Below, piece after piece: positions 23,815 to 35,228 of a stretch of 64,000 nt of DNA (position 1 is the first letter of the stretch; each line of letters begins with the position of its first letter). Below the pieces are notes generated by a model. The model was not told the origin of the DNA. It did no database searches and saw only the letters and a list, made by a program, of their open reading frames with translations. Source of the DNA: Cymodocea nodosa (Eukaryota; Streptophyta; Magnoliopsida; Alismatales; Cymodoceaceae); NCBI GenBank assembly GCA_036874045.1, contig CM072340.1, positions 8,571,001 through 8,635,000 of the forward strand. The letters are read 5' to 3'. A program made the translations under genes and the position numbers.

Positions 23815-23996
23815 AGATAAGGTAACGTGTAAAACTGCCTCTAGACAGCGTTTTACTCGTTAGGTTAGTTAACTCAACGAGTTATACTTGAATATTTCGG
23901 GTACCTTGATTGAATAAGCTTTATTCAATATTTATTTAATTTCTAAACCCGACTTCTCTTCACGTTGAGTTATATGCCTAAAAAACCCTATTTAAA
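23815..23996 (+). promoter_or_regulatory. Possible internal promoter before the third ORF
   Basis: The spacer just upstream of the third ORF has hairpin motifs of the LTR type ('actcgttaggttagttaac' / 'aacgagt', 23855-23882; 'cacgttgagtta', 23961-23972) and then a TATA-like 'tatttaaa' (23989-23996), 80 bases before the ATG at 24077. The same arrangement is present, reversed, in C1 (about 39770-39960). The promoter role is inference. Confidence 0.35.
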
Positions 23997-24076
23997 CACT
24001 TATTACATGCACTTAGGTTATTTGTAAACTTTGTCAAGAAAATCTTTCCTGCTTGTTGCTGTTACAACCTGCAACG

Positions 24077-26345
24077 ATGGTCTCCAAGTTCTACAAAGGT
24101 TGTGGTAGAGGAAAAGGCAAAAGCAGAGGAGATGCACAAGGAAAAGAAATAGAGAATGCTGAAGTTCCACGTACTTGGTTCAAGAAAATATTTTGAGTGG
24201 ACAAAAGGTTAGTAGAAATTTATAGTGAATATTTCTTTTCTGAAGGTATACTAAATGAAGTTAGACAAGAACTCCAAAATACTAATGCTAGTGTTACATA
24301 CATGGGGATTCGAAGTAAATTTGATAGAGAATACAGAATGAAATGTGCTGAGATTGCATTTTTGGAACAGTATGCAAAATATTTGGAAAAAGGTGTAGGT
24401 TCATCAAATAGAATCCTCAAACTCCTATAAATGGTACAAGACTACATGCATTTGAGGAAAAGCATGAATCAGCTATCCCTACTCCTTTATATTCACAACA
24501 AGTAGAATCAAATATTGTTGTAGACAAAATAAAAGTTGATAGTCTTCGAAAGGCCGTTGCAATAAAAAGTGCCTTAGAGGAATTAAAGCAGCTCACTTTT
24601 ACGGAGCAATTTAAAAAGAAAACAGCAATACTTGAAGAGGAGAAATACAAATGTTATAGTAGAAGGAAAGTCAGGAAAATTATGTTTAAGGAAACAAAGT
24701 CTATTGAAAAAGGAAAATCAGATGAAAATTTATTTCCAAAGGACAATGTATGTCTAGACATTGTACCGTATTGTGCATCTGATAAACTCATCAGTTCCGA
24801 ACACATTGAAACTGATGAAGAAATGAGACTTTATTTTCCCTTCCTAGAAAGCTTGAGAAGAAATACAAGTCAAATATAAGCTCAAGTTTTTCTATTAGTA
24901 CAAGTCCTGATGATGCAGAAATTGACATATCAGAGCATGAGGCACCTAACATTGAACAAGTTATTACAGATATAATTGACAATGTTGAGGCAGTAACTAG
25001 TTCACAGACTGAATTGTCTAGAGTAGCAGATATTGAAAATGTTAAGACTCCAGCAAAGCTAAAAGTTAACCAGCCTTCTTCAGAATCTATAGAAGCAGAG
25101 TTTGAGAATTCACAGCATGAATCAATGGAAATATCTGTTGAAAAGAGTGAACAATTATAGATAGATACACCGGCTGTAGAATTTGTGGAGAAATTGAACT
25201 CTAAACATTCTATAGAGACTGAACCGATGAATGTTGAGCATATTGACAATGTTCCTAACTCTGTTGAAGTTGAAGAATCAAGCTTACTTGAGCAGCTTCA
25301 AGATAATATTTTGGAAGAGGAACAACATGACATTCATTTTGAAGAAGAGGTTCCTAAAGATGAATTAAACTCTGAATCACGGCTTCAGGTATCACCTTCT
25401 TTGTGTACAATATTAAAAATTCAAGGTAATACAATTCATTTTAGATCTGAAGAAGCATTGCAGAAATACAATAATCTGATTACATGTCAGATTCTGCATG
25501 CTCGTCTAATAAAGTTCAGAAATTTGATGGAAATGAGAGGTCTATTTGAGTTTCAAGGCCTCATTAAATTTTTGCCAGTAGGAACAAAATAGAAGCAATA
25601 CATAGAGCTTATTGCAGCTTTTTATAGTAATCTGGTCAAGAATGGAAATTTTCTAAAAACTCAAATAAATCAACAAGAGTTTATTTTGTCTCCTGAATTA
25701 ATTTTTGAAGTTTTGGGATTAAAGAATGAAGGTGTTGTTGTTACAAACAGATTTGACATGATTAGACAATTGGAATGGAACATTCAATCTTTATCAAAAA
25801 TTCCAGATGTATATTCTAAAATGAGATTAATGGAAAATCTAAATGCAAAGGCAAGGTTTATTGCAAATATATTGCATGCAAATTTATTTCAAAAAGTTGG
25901 ACACAATTTGGAAGTCAGCAGAAGCTGTTTATATACAACTTATGGCCTGCTGAATAGAATTCAAATAAATTGGTTTGATGTTTTTATGTCTCAACTATAG
26001 CATATGAGTTCAAAGTTATTTTATGGTGATGCTGTATGTAGAATCCTTGCAAGCCAATTGACTTTATCCAACTGGCCCTTTGAAACTAAAGGCATGAGAG
26101 CATTTAGTGTCAAAGATTTGCAAAAATTCCAGGCCATGCATAAACCTCAACGACAACAACAACAATAACCTGATTATACAGACCATATACAACAACAACA
26201 ACAAAGTTATTCAGTTCCAGTAGAACAGCAAACTCAGCTACCTCCTGACTTAAATGCAGTGCTTAACGACATTAGAAATGATATTAGGCATCTAGGAGAT
26301 AAAATATGTAATGCTATAAGTGATATACTTAGGAGGGGTAGATAA
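24077..26345 (+). pseudogene. Family C third-ORF fossil (copy C3)
   Basis: The ATG at 24077 (MVSKFYKG) is conserved with the reversed C1 copy. From N to C terminus: a short Arg/Gly/Lys-rich segment ('KGCGRGKGKSRGD'); 'WFKKIF' and a helical region ending 'ECAEIAFLEQYAKYLEK'-like; a long acidic, Ser/Glu-rich middle; a conserved domain ('MEMRGLFEFQGLIKFL', 'SPELIFEVLGLKNEGVVV', 'ARFIANILHANLFQKVGHNL', 'GLLNRIQINWFDVFMSQL', 'KLFYGD'); and a Gln-rich tail ending 'DILRRGR'. The conserved domain resembles the plant 'putative transposon protein' family. No transmembrane segment or signal peptide is evident, so it is not an obvious envelope protein. Broken, with several breaks. Confidence 0.7.
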
Positions 26346-26838
26346 CTATTTTTTTTCTGAATACAAAATGTAATGTTTGTATTACGTGTTTGATTCATTA
26401 AACAAAACATTTTTTTTTAAATGTGTTGAATTATTATTCTTGTTTACAGAAAGAGTTGTTGTAAATATATCTCTTATATATATATATTCTCTGTAATTAT
26501 CTTTTTGATTAATGACAAAAAGGGGGAGAAATATTATAAAAAGATGATTATGATCTTAATTGCATATATATATATTATAAAAGGAGATACCATTTTAAAT
26601 GGTTATTGTAATCTGATAGATGATAATTAGAAAATTGATACTTATATAATTATTAACATTTGAGAGTTTTAGTTATGAGAGGTAAAATTTACACAAACAA
26701 TAGAAATAAGCTTAAGTGAACTTAAGTCAACAAACAAGTTTGTTAAATTAAAAGTTAACCCAACAAAGGTTCTTTGTTGAGTTAAACATATTTCATAATT
26801 GATTTAATATGGTTTGTCATCATCAAAAAGGGGGAGAT
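26346..26838 (+). other. Family C 3' untranslated region and polypurine tracts
   Basis: Non-coding. Holds a TA run (about 26474-26489), two polypurine-like tracts ('aaaaagggggagaaa' near 26517 and 'caaaaagggggagat' at 26824-26838, the latter abutting the LTR) and one hairpin motif ('ttaacccaacaaagg' with 'ttgttgagttaaa', about 26755-26787). Repeated polypurine tracts fit a Sirevirus. Confidence 0.7.
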
Positions 26839-28586
26839 TATTGAGTATTTTGTTTTGATGATGTGTGCTGAATGAATATAATCATATTTGCTCAATTACT
26901 ATTGCTTGTGAAAAGAAATTAAAATCATCAATTAATACAGAAAAAGTTTACTAGCATAAATACTTGTCTGTATTGGATCTAAAGTTAATAACTAGTCGTT
27001 TCATTGCATTAATTTCTCATTTAACTAAACGTTAAGTTAACGTGTGTTTTTATTGAATAACATGATATGTTTTAAAGTTATATCTTTTGTATCATGAACA
27101 GTGCACGTTTAGACAACTTGTTAAGTTAGAGTTTTGTTTGTATAGAGGTCACGTGAGAACTCGTTATGTTAGAGGCTTAAAGGTTAAAATAGGTCACGTG
27201 ATAACTCATTAAGTTAGTGAGTAAAAGAAGAGACGAACTCATTAAGTTAGTGTTATACACGTGGTGAAATTATAAGTTACAAATGTTGTATTGTATTACA
27301 TGAGGTGCACATGTTTAACTCGTTAAGTTAACATAACTAAACACGTTGAGTTGCTATATTGAACACTAAGGCAATACGTTAGGTTAGCGTTATAAACTTA
27401 AGTTGTTATTTTTGCACGTGGTAAAATTCTTATTATAAAAAACATTTGTTTATTACTGAATCGGTGAGTTAAAGTTTTTTTCGAAGACTTACAAGCGTAA
27501 CTATCTGAAAGGTAACTTAAGTCATGTTTTCAGGTCTTCACACGTATCTCACTAGTTTTATAATATAAAGAGTTTTTCGGTGACTTACATCTATAACTAT
27601 CCGAAACTTAAACTGTTTTCAGTGAGTTATCGTTTAACCTTCTTAAAGAAAGGTTAAGCTGGTTCGTTGAGTTAGCATAACACCACAAACTTAGTTCGTT
27701 GAGTTAGCTATAGTACTTGTCACGTGAAATGGCACATGAAGAACTCGTTAAGTTAGAAACGTTAAGTTATATATATATACTTACTCGTTTAGTTAACATT
27801 AAAGTAATGACTTCTTATTACACTAATGAAAAATTTTTGGACGAGAAAGTTTATTTTATAGGAAATTTTTCAGAGATCCAAGATTGATGATTAAAGAAAA
27901 TTTGAAATATAAACGTGGGTTAGAACGTGTGTGTTTCGATGAAGGAAAAAGAAAAGACGTGGAGAAGTTGAAAACTGGTAGTGGTTAAACGTGAAGGATA
28001 TGCATGAAATGAAGATACAATATAAAAGGCATAGAATTCTCGTTGATCAAACGATCCTTACACACAAAATGAAAAATCTTTTCAAAGATCAAACTATCCC
28101 TGCACACCAAAAGAAAAATCTCTTTCAGGGATCAAAAACATCTTCTCGAGGAAAATCTCTCAAGTGGAAGAAAATTCAGTGAAGCAGAAAAAGGTATTAT
28201 ATATGTCGCTGAAGATTTAAAGTATCACAAGAAAGCAAATTCGGTGAAGCAGAGAAAGACAAGATATTCATCACTGAAGAATTACTGAAGAAGAAAAAGA
28301 AGAAGAAAGATCTCAAACAGGGAGAAATGTTTTTAAATTCCGCAAATTAGTTTTCTCTGTTTGTAGTTATGAAATTGTTTAGATGATACATGGTATCCAG
28401 ATATAATTGCATCTACAATTTCTGAGGAGAATTGAATTGTATATTGTAATTGAAACCTTGAATAAAAATGATTTTATGAAAACAATGTTTCGACTTGTTT
28501 TTGAGTTTTAAAGTTTCAATTATATTTCAGAAAATATTAAAGATATACAATTCACCCCCCCTCTTGTGTAGCCATACGATCCTACA
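26839..28586 (+). repeat. Family C LTR (1748 bp)
   Basis: Its ends correspond to TGTTGAGTATT (here TATTGAG) and CGATCCTACA. The U3 has many 'aactcgttaagttag' motifs, 'tatccgaaac' units and at least five CACGTG G-boxes (27150, 27195, 27258, 27415, 27721). A TATA box (tataaaagg) lies at 28021-28029, about 560 bases from the end. The A/G-rich stretch 28270-28320 belongs to the R/U5 part. Confidence 0.88.
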
Positions 28587-29977
28587 AGTATCTGCTGCCC
28601 TACTTCAAAATTTTTACGAAAGAGCTTGCTATCTTGAAATATTTTACTCTTTTCCTTAGCTATCCGTGAATTCTCATATGAGAGTAACGATCAGTCGAAG
28701 AACACCATGCATTGATGGGTGTTGAGGACCCATATTGATTGTCATGAAATCCTTTTTTGTAGCTGGTACAATCATATCTTTTTTCCCTGATTCATTATTT
28801 CATGAATTTATCAAAATGAAGTTCACCAAAATGCAAAATCTAATAATTCTTATATTTAGTAATTCTAATAATAATATTCTAATGAAATAATCAATAATAA
28901 TAAAATAAATTGAAATTTAATAATGAAATTAATTTTTTGCCTCTCTTCGTATTTCTTCTAATTCAGTCAATTGAAAATTTCTTTTCTTACCTGCAGCCTT
29001 TAAATCTAAGTTGAGTCTCTGAATAGCCCATCTTGCCTTATGCTCAAACTCTACTAGCATGACATGCCTTTCCAAACACTACTCTATATGGAGACATTTA
29101 AAACAGACTTAAAAGCAGTCTGATAAGCTCATAATGCCTCATCTAACTTTTCTACCCAATCTTTTCTTATCTTCTCCAAAATTTGCTTATTAACATTTTC
29201 TACTTGTCCATTGATTTGTGGGTGATAAGGGGTGGTCATTTTATGATTTACTCCAAATTTTTTCATTAATACTTCAAAACTTCTATTATTAAAGTGTGTT
29301 CCCCTATCACTAATGATTGCTCTTGGAATGCCAAATCTAGCAAAAATATTACTCTTAATAAAATTGATTACTACTTTAGAATCACAAGTACGTGTGGGAA
29401 TAGCTTCAACCCATTTTGACACATAGTCAATAGCTAACAGAATATACAAATAACCTCCAAAATTAGGGAAGGGTCCCATGAAATCAATACCCCACACGTC
29501 AAATACTTCAACTTCAATAATTGGTGTAAGCGGCATCATATTTCTTCTAGTCAATCTTCCCGCTTTTTGACAATCCATACAATTGTTAACATAGAAGTAT
29601 GCATCCTTATGCAATGTGGGCCAGAAAAAAACGCATTGAAGAACTTTAGCTGTAGTCTTAATAGGGTTAAGATGACCACCAGTAGGTTGGTCATGACAAA
29701 AAGATAGCACACTATGAATTTCCATATCTAGGATGCATCTTCTCAAAATCAAATCAGGGCCTAACTTATAAAGATAGGGGTCATCCCAATAAAATTCTTT
29801 AACCCTAGCTAAAAATCTCTTAATAACTTGCCTTGACCAATTGCCAAGTAGTCGTTTTGTCACAAGATAATTCACAATATCTGCAAACCAAGAGATTAGA
29901 GTTATAGCCATCAATTGCTCATCAGGAAATGATTCATTAATGGGTAACTCCCCTTGGGATGTGACAATACGAGACAA
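28587..29977 (-). pseudogene. Ty3/gypsy (Athila-type) integrase fossil
   Basis: Read on the minus strand from 29977, it begins 'SRIVTSQGELPINESFPDEQ', the linker before the integrase. The zinc-binding region is 'FCHDQPTGGHLN' ... 'CMDCQKAGRLT'. The catalytic core is 'VWGIDFMGPFPNFGGYLYIL' with 'DYVSKWVEAIPTRTCDSKVV', 'GIPRAIISDRGTHFNNRSFE' and 'TTPYHPQINGQVENVNKQI', supplying the acidic catalytic residues. The C-terminal part ('ENSRIAKEKSKIFQDSKLF', near 28660) lies after a stretch with no match. It differs in family from the Athila element at the right end of the window. Same strand as gypsy T, so probably T's pol. Broken, with a few breaks. Confidence 0.8.
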
Positions 29978-30758
29978 TATATATAAACTTGTGTTACTTG
30001 TTTAGTTAACATTAAAGTAACGACTTCTTATTACACTTGATGGAAAATTCTTTGGACGAGAAAGTTTATTTTGCACGAAATTTTTCAGAAATCCAGGACT
30101 GATGATTAAAGAAAATTTGAAATATAAACGTGGGTTAGAACGTGTGTGTTTCGATGAAGGAAAAGAAAAGACGTGGAGAAGTGGAAAACTGGTAGTGATT
30201 AAACGTGAAGGATGTGCATGAAATGAAGATACAGTATAAAAGACATAGAATTCTCGTTGATCAAACTATCCCTACACACTAAAAGAAAAATCTTTTTCAG
30301 GGATCAAAAACACCTCTTCAGGGAAAATCTCTTAGGTGGAAGAAAATTCAGTGAAGCAAAAAAAGGTATTATATACGTCACTGAAGATTTGAAGTACTAG
30401 AAGAAAGCAAATTCGGTGAAGTAGAGAAAGACAAGATATTTGTCACTGAAGAATTATTGAAGAAGAAAAAGAAGAAGAAGAAAGATCTCAAATAGGGAGA
30501 AATGTTTTAAATTCCGTAAATTAGTTTCTCTGTTTGTAGTTATGAAATTGTTTAGATGATACATGGTATCGAGTTATAATTGCATCTACAATTTTTGAGG
30601 AGAATTGAATTGTATATTGTAATTGAAACCTTGAATAAAAATGATTTTATGAAAACAATGTCTCGACTTGTTTTTGAGTTTTAAAGTTTCAATTATATTT
30701 CAAAAAATATTAAAAATACACAATTCACCCCCCTCTTGTGTAGCCATACGATCCTACA
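29978..30758 (+). repeat. Partial 5' LTR of C4
   Basis: It matches the last ~780 bases of the 26839-28586 LTR (from 'cttgtgttac...tttagttaac' onward) and ends CGATCCTACA. It is followed after two bases by the primer site 'tggtattagagctt'. Confidence 0.85.
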
Positions 30759-30760
30759 AG

Positions 30761-30774
30761 TGGTATTAGAGCTT
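30761..30774 (+). promoter_or_regulatory. Primer-binding site of C4
   Basis: The string 'tggtattagagctt' is close to the initiator tRNA-Met complement used by Sireviruses. Confidence 0.8.
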
Positions 30775-30958
30775 TGTTAATAATCCTTGATATAAAATCG
30801 ATACGAACTTATTTAATATCATTGCTTATTCTACCTTCCTTGTTTTTAAACAGAAATTAATAACTAAGCATGCATTTAACTTTCTTGATTTAAGGCTCAA
30901 GTTGTTTTAAAATTTTTAGACTGTTTAAAATCAAATAGGTTGAAAAATCTAAGGTAAG

Positions 30959-31661
30959 ATGGCTACTGGTAATGGTAATTTTTCTTTATATGAAGGCCAA
31001 AATCTTAATCGTCCTCTTTTATTTGATAGAATACATTTTGAATATTGAAAATAAAGGATGACTGTTTTTCTTCAAGGTATAGATCATAAGTTGTGGTTCA
31101 TGATTTCTAAACCATATACTCCGTTAACTACTCCTTATAATACTTGGACATTACTGAAAAAGAAAATGAAACTCTGAAAGCTAAGGGTTTAAATAATTTA
31201 TTTTGTTCATTGAATTATGAACAGTTCAGTAAAGTGTTGGCATATAAATCTACTTATGAGGTGTGGCATGCATTAGAAGTTTCACATGAAGGTACTTCTC
31301 AAGTTAAAGAGACTAAAATAAACATGTTGATTCATAAGTATGAACTCTTTAAGATGCATGAAGACGAAAATATTTCTGAGATGTTTTCTAGATTTCTTGA
31401 TATCATAAACTCTTTAAAATGTTTAGGAAAGAATTTTGAACAGAAGGATTTGGTGAGGAAAATTCTTAGATCCCTAAGTTCTAAATGGTCTTAGAAAGTA
31501 ACATCAATTGAGGAATCACGAGATATAAATGTTTATACTATCAATGAACTTATAGGAAATTTAACAACTTATGAAGTTCAATTAAATGAATCACCAAGTC
31601 ATAACAAACTAAAAATGAAGAAAGAAATAGCCTTCAAAATTAATTCAGATTCTGATATATC
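30959..31661 (+). pseudogene. Family C gag fossil (C4)
   Basis: The ATG at 30959 opens 'MATGNGNFSLYEGQNLNRP', followed by 'DHKLWFMISKPYTPL', 'LNNLFCSLNYEQFSKVLAYK' and 'YEVWHALEVSHEGTSQVKET', the UBN2-type copia capsid domain. It continues with 'FKMHEDENISEMFSRFLDII'. It is collinear with C1 gag on the minus strand (46464 downward) and stops matching near 31661, well short of the zinc knuckle. Gag would coat element RNA in the cytoplasm. Broken. Confidence 0.8.
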
Positions 31662-31671
31662 AACTGATTCA

Positions 31672-31809
31672 AAATGAATTGAATTTCCATGAATTTTTAA
31701 TATTGTACACAAAGAAGGTGATACCTGAAGCCTTGTTTCAGACTTTAATTCATCTTTAGGAACCTCTTCTTCAAAATGAATGTCATGTTGTTCCTCTGTG
31801 AAAGTATTT
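31672..31809 (-). pseudogene. Short reversed piece of the family C third ORF
   Basis: The minus strand reads 'EEQHDIHFEEEVPKDEL', 'RLQVSPSLCTILKIHGN', as in C3 (25310-25440) and C1 (about 38330-38460). It sits between plus-strand gag and a plus-strand LTR, showing that C4 is chimeric. Confidence 0.8.
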
Positions 31810-33519
31810 TGTTGAGTATTTTGTTTTGATGATGTGTGCTGAATGAAAATAATCATATTTGCTCAATTACTATTGCTTGTGAAAAGAAATTAAAATCATC
31901 AATTAATACAGAAAAAGCTCACTGGCATAAATACTTGTCTGTATTGGATCTGAAGTTAATAACTAGTCGTTTCGTTGCATTAATTTCTCATTTAACTAAA
32001 CGTTAAGTTAACGTGTGTTTTTATTGAAAAGCATGATATGTTTTAAAGTTATATCTTCTGTATCATGAAAAGTGCACATTTAGACAACTCGTTAAGTTAG
32101 AGTTTTGTTTGTATAGAGGTCACGTGAGAACTCGTTAAGTTAGAGGCTTAAAGGTTAAAATAGGTCACGTGATAACTCGTTAAGTTAGTGAGTAAAAGAA
32201 GAGACAAACTCGTTAAGTTAGTGTTATACACGTGGTGAAATTATAAGTTACGAATGTTGTATTGTACCACGTGAGGTGCACATGTTTAACTCGTTAAGTT
32301 AACATAACTAAACGCGTTGAGTTGCTATATTGAACACTAAAGCAATGCGTTAGGTTAGCGTTATAAACTTAAGTTGTTATTTTTACACGTGGTAAAATTC
32401 TTATTATAAAAACATTTGTTTATTACTAAATTGGTGAGTTAAAGTTTTTTCGGAGACTTACAATCGTAACTATCTGAAAGGTAACTTAGGTCATGTTTTC
32501 CGATCTTGACATGTGTCTCACTAGTTTTATGGTATAAAGAGTTTTTTAGTGACTTACAACCATAACTATCCGAAACTTAAACTATTTTCGGTGAGTTATC
32601 ATTTAACCTTCTGAAAGAATGTTTAAGCTGGTTCATTAAGTTAGCATAACACCATAGACTTAGTTTGTTGAGTTAGTTATAATACTTGTCACATGAAATG
32701 GCACATGAGGAACTCGTTAAGTTAGAAACATTAAATTATATATATATACTTGTGTTACTCGTTTAGTTAACATTAAAGTAACAACTTCTTATTACACTTG
32801 ATGGAAAATTCTTTGGATGAGAAAGTTTATTTTTCAGGAAATTTTTCAAAAATCCAGGACTGATGATTAAAGAAAATTTGAAATATAAACGTGGGTCAAA
32901 ACGTGTGTTTCGATGAACGAAAAAGAAAAGACGTAGAGAAGTGGAAAATTGGTAGTGATTAAACGTGAAGGATATGCATGAAATGAAGATATAGTATAAA
33001 AGGCATAGAATTCTCATTGATCAAGCTATCCCTACACACCAAAAGAAAAATCTTTTTCAAGGATCAAAAACACCTCTAAGGGGAAAATATCTCAGGTGGA
33101 AGAAAATTCAGTGAAGTAGAAAAAGGTATTATATACGTCACTGAAGATTTGAAGTATCAAAAGAAAGCAAATTCGGTGAAGCAGAGAAAGACAAGATATT
33201 CATCATTGAAGAATTGCTGAAGAAGAAAAAGAAGAAGAAGAAAGATCTCAAACAGGGAGAAATATTTTAAATTCTGCAAATTAGTTTTCTCTGTTTGTAG
33301 TTATGAAATTGTTTAGATGATACATGGTATCGAGTTATAATTGCATCTACAATTTCTGAGGAGAATTGAATTGTATATTGTAATTGAAACCTTGAATAAA
33401 AATGATTTTATGAAAACAATGTCTCGACTTGTTTTCGAGTTTTAAAGTTTCAATTATATTTCCAAAAATATTAAAAATACACAATTCACCCCCCTCTTGT
33501 GTAGGCATACGATCCTACA
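31810..33519 (+). repeat. 3' LTR of C4 (1710 bp)
   Basis: Ends TGTTGAGTATT and CGATCCTACA. Same length as the C1 3' LTR. Same G-box and hairpin organisation as 26839-28586, plus an extra 'ccacgtgagg' site near 32268. It is followed directly by GTAAC, where reversed element C2 resumes. Confidence 0.88.
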
Positions 33520-35228
33520 GTAACAGCAACAAGCAGGAAAGATTTTCTTGATAAAGTTTACAGATAACCTAAGTGCCCGTGTAATAAGTGTTTAAATAGG
33601 GTTTTAGGTAAATAACGCAACGTGAAGAGAAGTCAGGTTTAGATATTAAATAAATATTGAATAAAGTTTATTCAATCAAGGTACCCAAAATATTCAAGTA
33701 TAACTCGTTGAGTTAACTAACCTAACGAGTAAAACACTGTCTAGAGGCAGTTTTACACGTTACCTTATCTAACATAACGTCTAGTTAGTACACTTAAAAC
33801 AAGTTTCGGATGCTTCCAACTGAAACGTTCCGAAAACAACACACATGCTAAACTTAACATTATCTTGAGAACATTTTAAACTATTCGAACATTTTTGTCC
33901 TTTGAATCTAAAATAGTTTGTGTCTTTTTAAATTATTTCATCAAGATTTTAAGAAGACATTTATTCAGATTAACCAAGATTTGTATTCTGAATTATATTA
34001 ATCTATTTTCGACATTGTTAATCCTCCTCCTACAAATATACTTCAAATATATTCAATCAAAATACAAAATATACTTGCAGTGACAATAGATGTTAAGTAT
34101 AACTATATTTTTAAATTTTCTTTTTGGAGACTTCTGTTATTCTGGCATTATCAAAAATGATTTCCAGAATCAATTCCTATTGTATATGAATCAAAACACA
34201 ACTTTGAACTCAATGTGATTAATTCAAGGAGAATAAAAGAATGTATCTCAAATAAACATTTTCAAAAGTACTAATGTTGATTCAATAAATCAGTAGTCAT
34301 ATTGGTAGAAACTATATGTGATTCAAAGATATCTATAATTAATGAAACAACATTTATTTATTTTTTAATAGTGAATATTGATAATTTTCTTTAAAAGTTA
34401 GTTTGAAAAGCTTGAATCATACAAGAGCTTTCTAATGTACCTGTGTAATGAGCTTTCAGTCAACAATCCCAGATCTAATCAAGACCTTAGGTTGCCAGAT
34501 TTAAAGAATCCTTTTTCAAGACAACAGACCTTACATACCTATCTGCTCAAGTACAAAAGGCTCGTGATCAAACCAATCAATAAACTCTCAAAGATTTTCA
34601 CTTTATAAGTACTTTTCATTTTAAGCAGAGTATATATGTATTCCATTAATACAGATGCAATAAAACACAAATCTCATACAATTTTTACTTCTATGATTGT
34701 ACTGAGAATATGAATCAGTTTCAATAAGCTTATAATTTTGATTACTAGTTTAAGATGAGTTACATATAACTTATTCTACAAGTTTAATCAATTAAGTCAA
34801 ATTTATGCATGATCATATGCATTTTCCTTGATTCAAAGAAAACATTTAATCAAAATTTCAAAATGTCAGAAGTATATAATGTTTTTCATTTACACTTCCA
34901 CTTAAAATTGTAAAAACCATTAAAATTGATAAACTACTTAAAATCAATAAGATACTACTATGATTTTACAATAAATACATAATATCTTAAGCAGCAGTTT
35001 AGATATTACTTTAGATATTTATAATAAGTATATAATATCTATGAGGTGAACAACATCATCAATAATATTTATCTTTTTATATGAAGTTTAAGCATTTTAC
35101 ACATCACATAGCCCATAAATACCTAAATTTAATCTAATGTTGCAGAATGTATTTTCGTCTAGAGGTTTCGTAAATATATCAGCTAATTGATTTTTACTAG
35201 ACACAAATTCTAATTTAATTTTTCCTTT
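33520..35228 (-). mobile_element. Element C2, spacer part
   Basis: Reversed family C sequence collinear with C1 from about 39705 to 41410. It runs from the last codons of pol (35228 side), through the non-coding spacer, to just before the third-ORF start, where C4 intervenes. On the other side C1 is inserted, and the rest of C2 pol resumes at 48374. Non-coding apart from the pol end. The hairpin motifs and TATA-like box of the spacer are present (33590-33760). Confidence 0.8.
35224..35228. repeat. Target-site duplication of C1, left copy
   Basis: CCTTT, with CATTT at 48374-48378 on the other side (one base differs). The uninterrupted site can be read in C1 itself ('ttcctttaattatg', about 41407-41420), supporting a simple insertion. 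Confidence 0.8.

Larger units (their letters stand above)
23104..28586 (+). mobile_element. Family C Sirevirus copy C3 (spacer, third ORF, 3' LTR)
   Basis: This is the 3' part of a family C element: spacer (23104-24076), third ORF (24077-26345), polypurine tract (about 26826-26838) and a full LTR (26839-28586). It is collinear with the reversed element C1 from 40650 down to 35229. No gag or pol is attached. It lies between gypsy T pieces (21147-23103 and 28587-29977) that share one orientation, so it probably entered T. Coding parts broken, with several breaks. Confidence 0.85.
29978..33519 (+). mobile_element. Rearranged family C copy C4
   Basis: The parts are a partial 5' LTR (29978-30758), a primer site (30761-30774), a gag piece (30959-31661), a short reversed piece of the third ORF (about 31672-31809) and a full 3' LTR (31810-33519). 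Pol is absent. The left edge abuts gypsy integrase; the right edge enters element C2 near its third-ORF start. The internal part mixes both orientations, so it arose by rearrangement between family C copies rather than simple insertion. Not whole. Confidence 0.75.

Noticed and set aside
24077-26345. First reading of C3 as a separate non-autonomous element with only a gag-like ORF
   Set aside because: C1 shows the same ORF downstream of gag and pol within one pair of LTRs, so C3 is better explained as the 3' part of a family C element.
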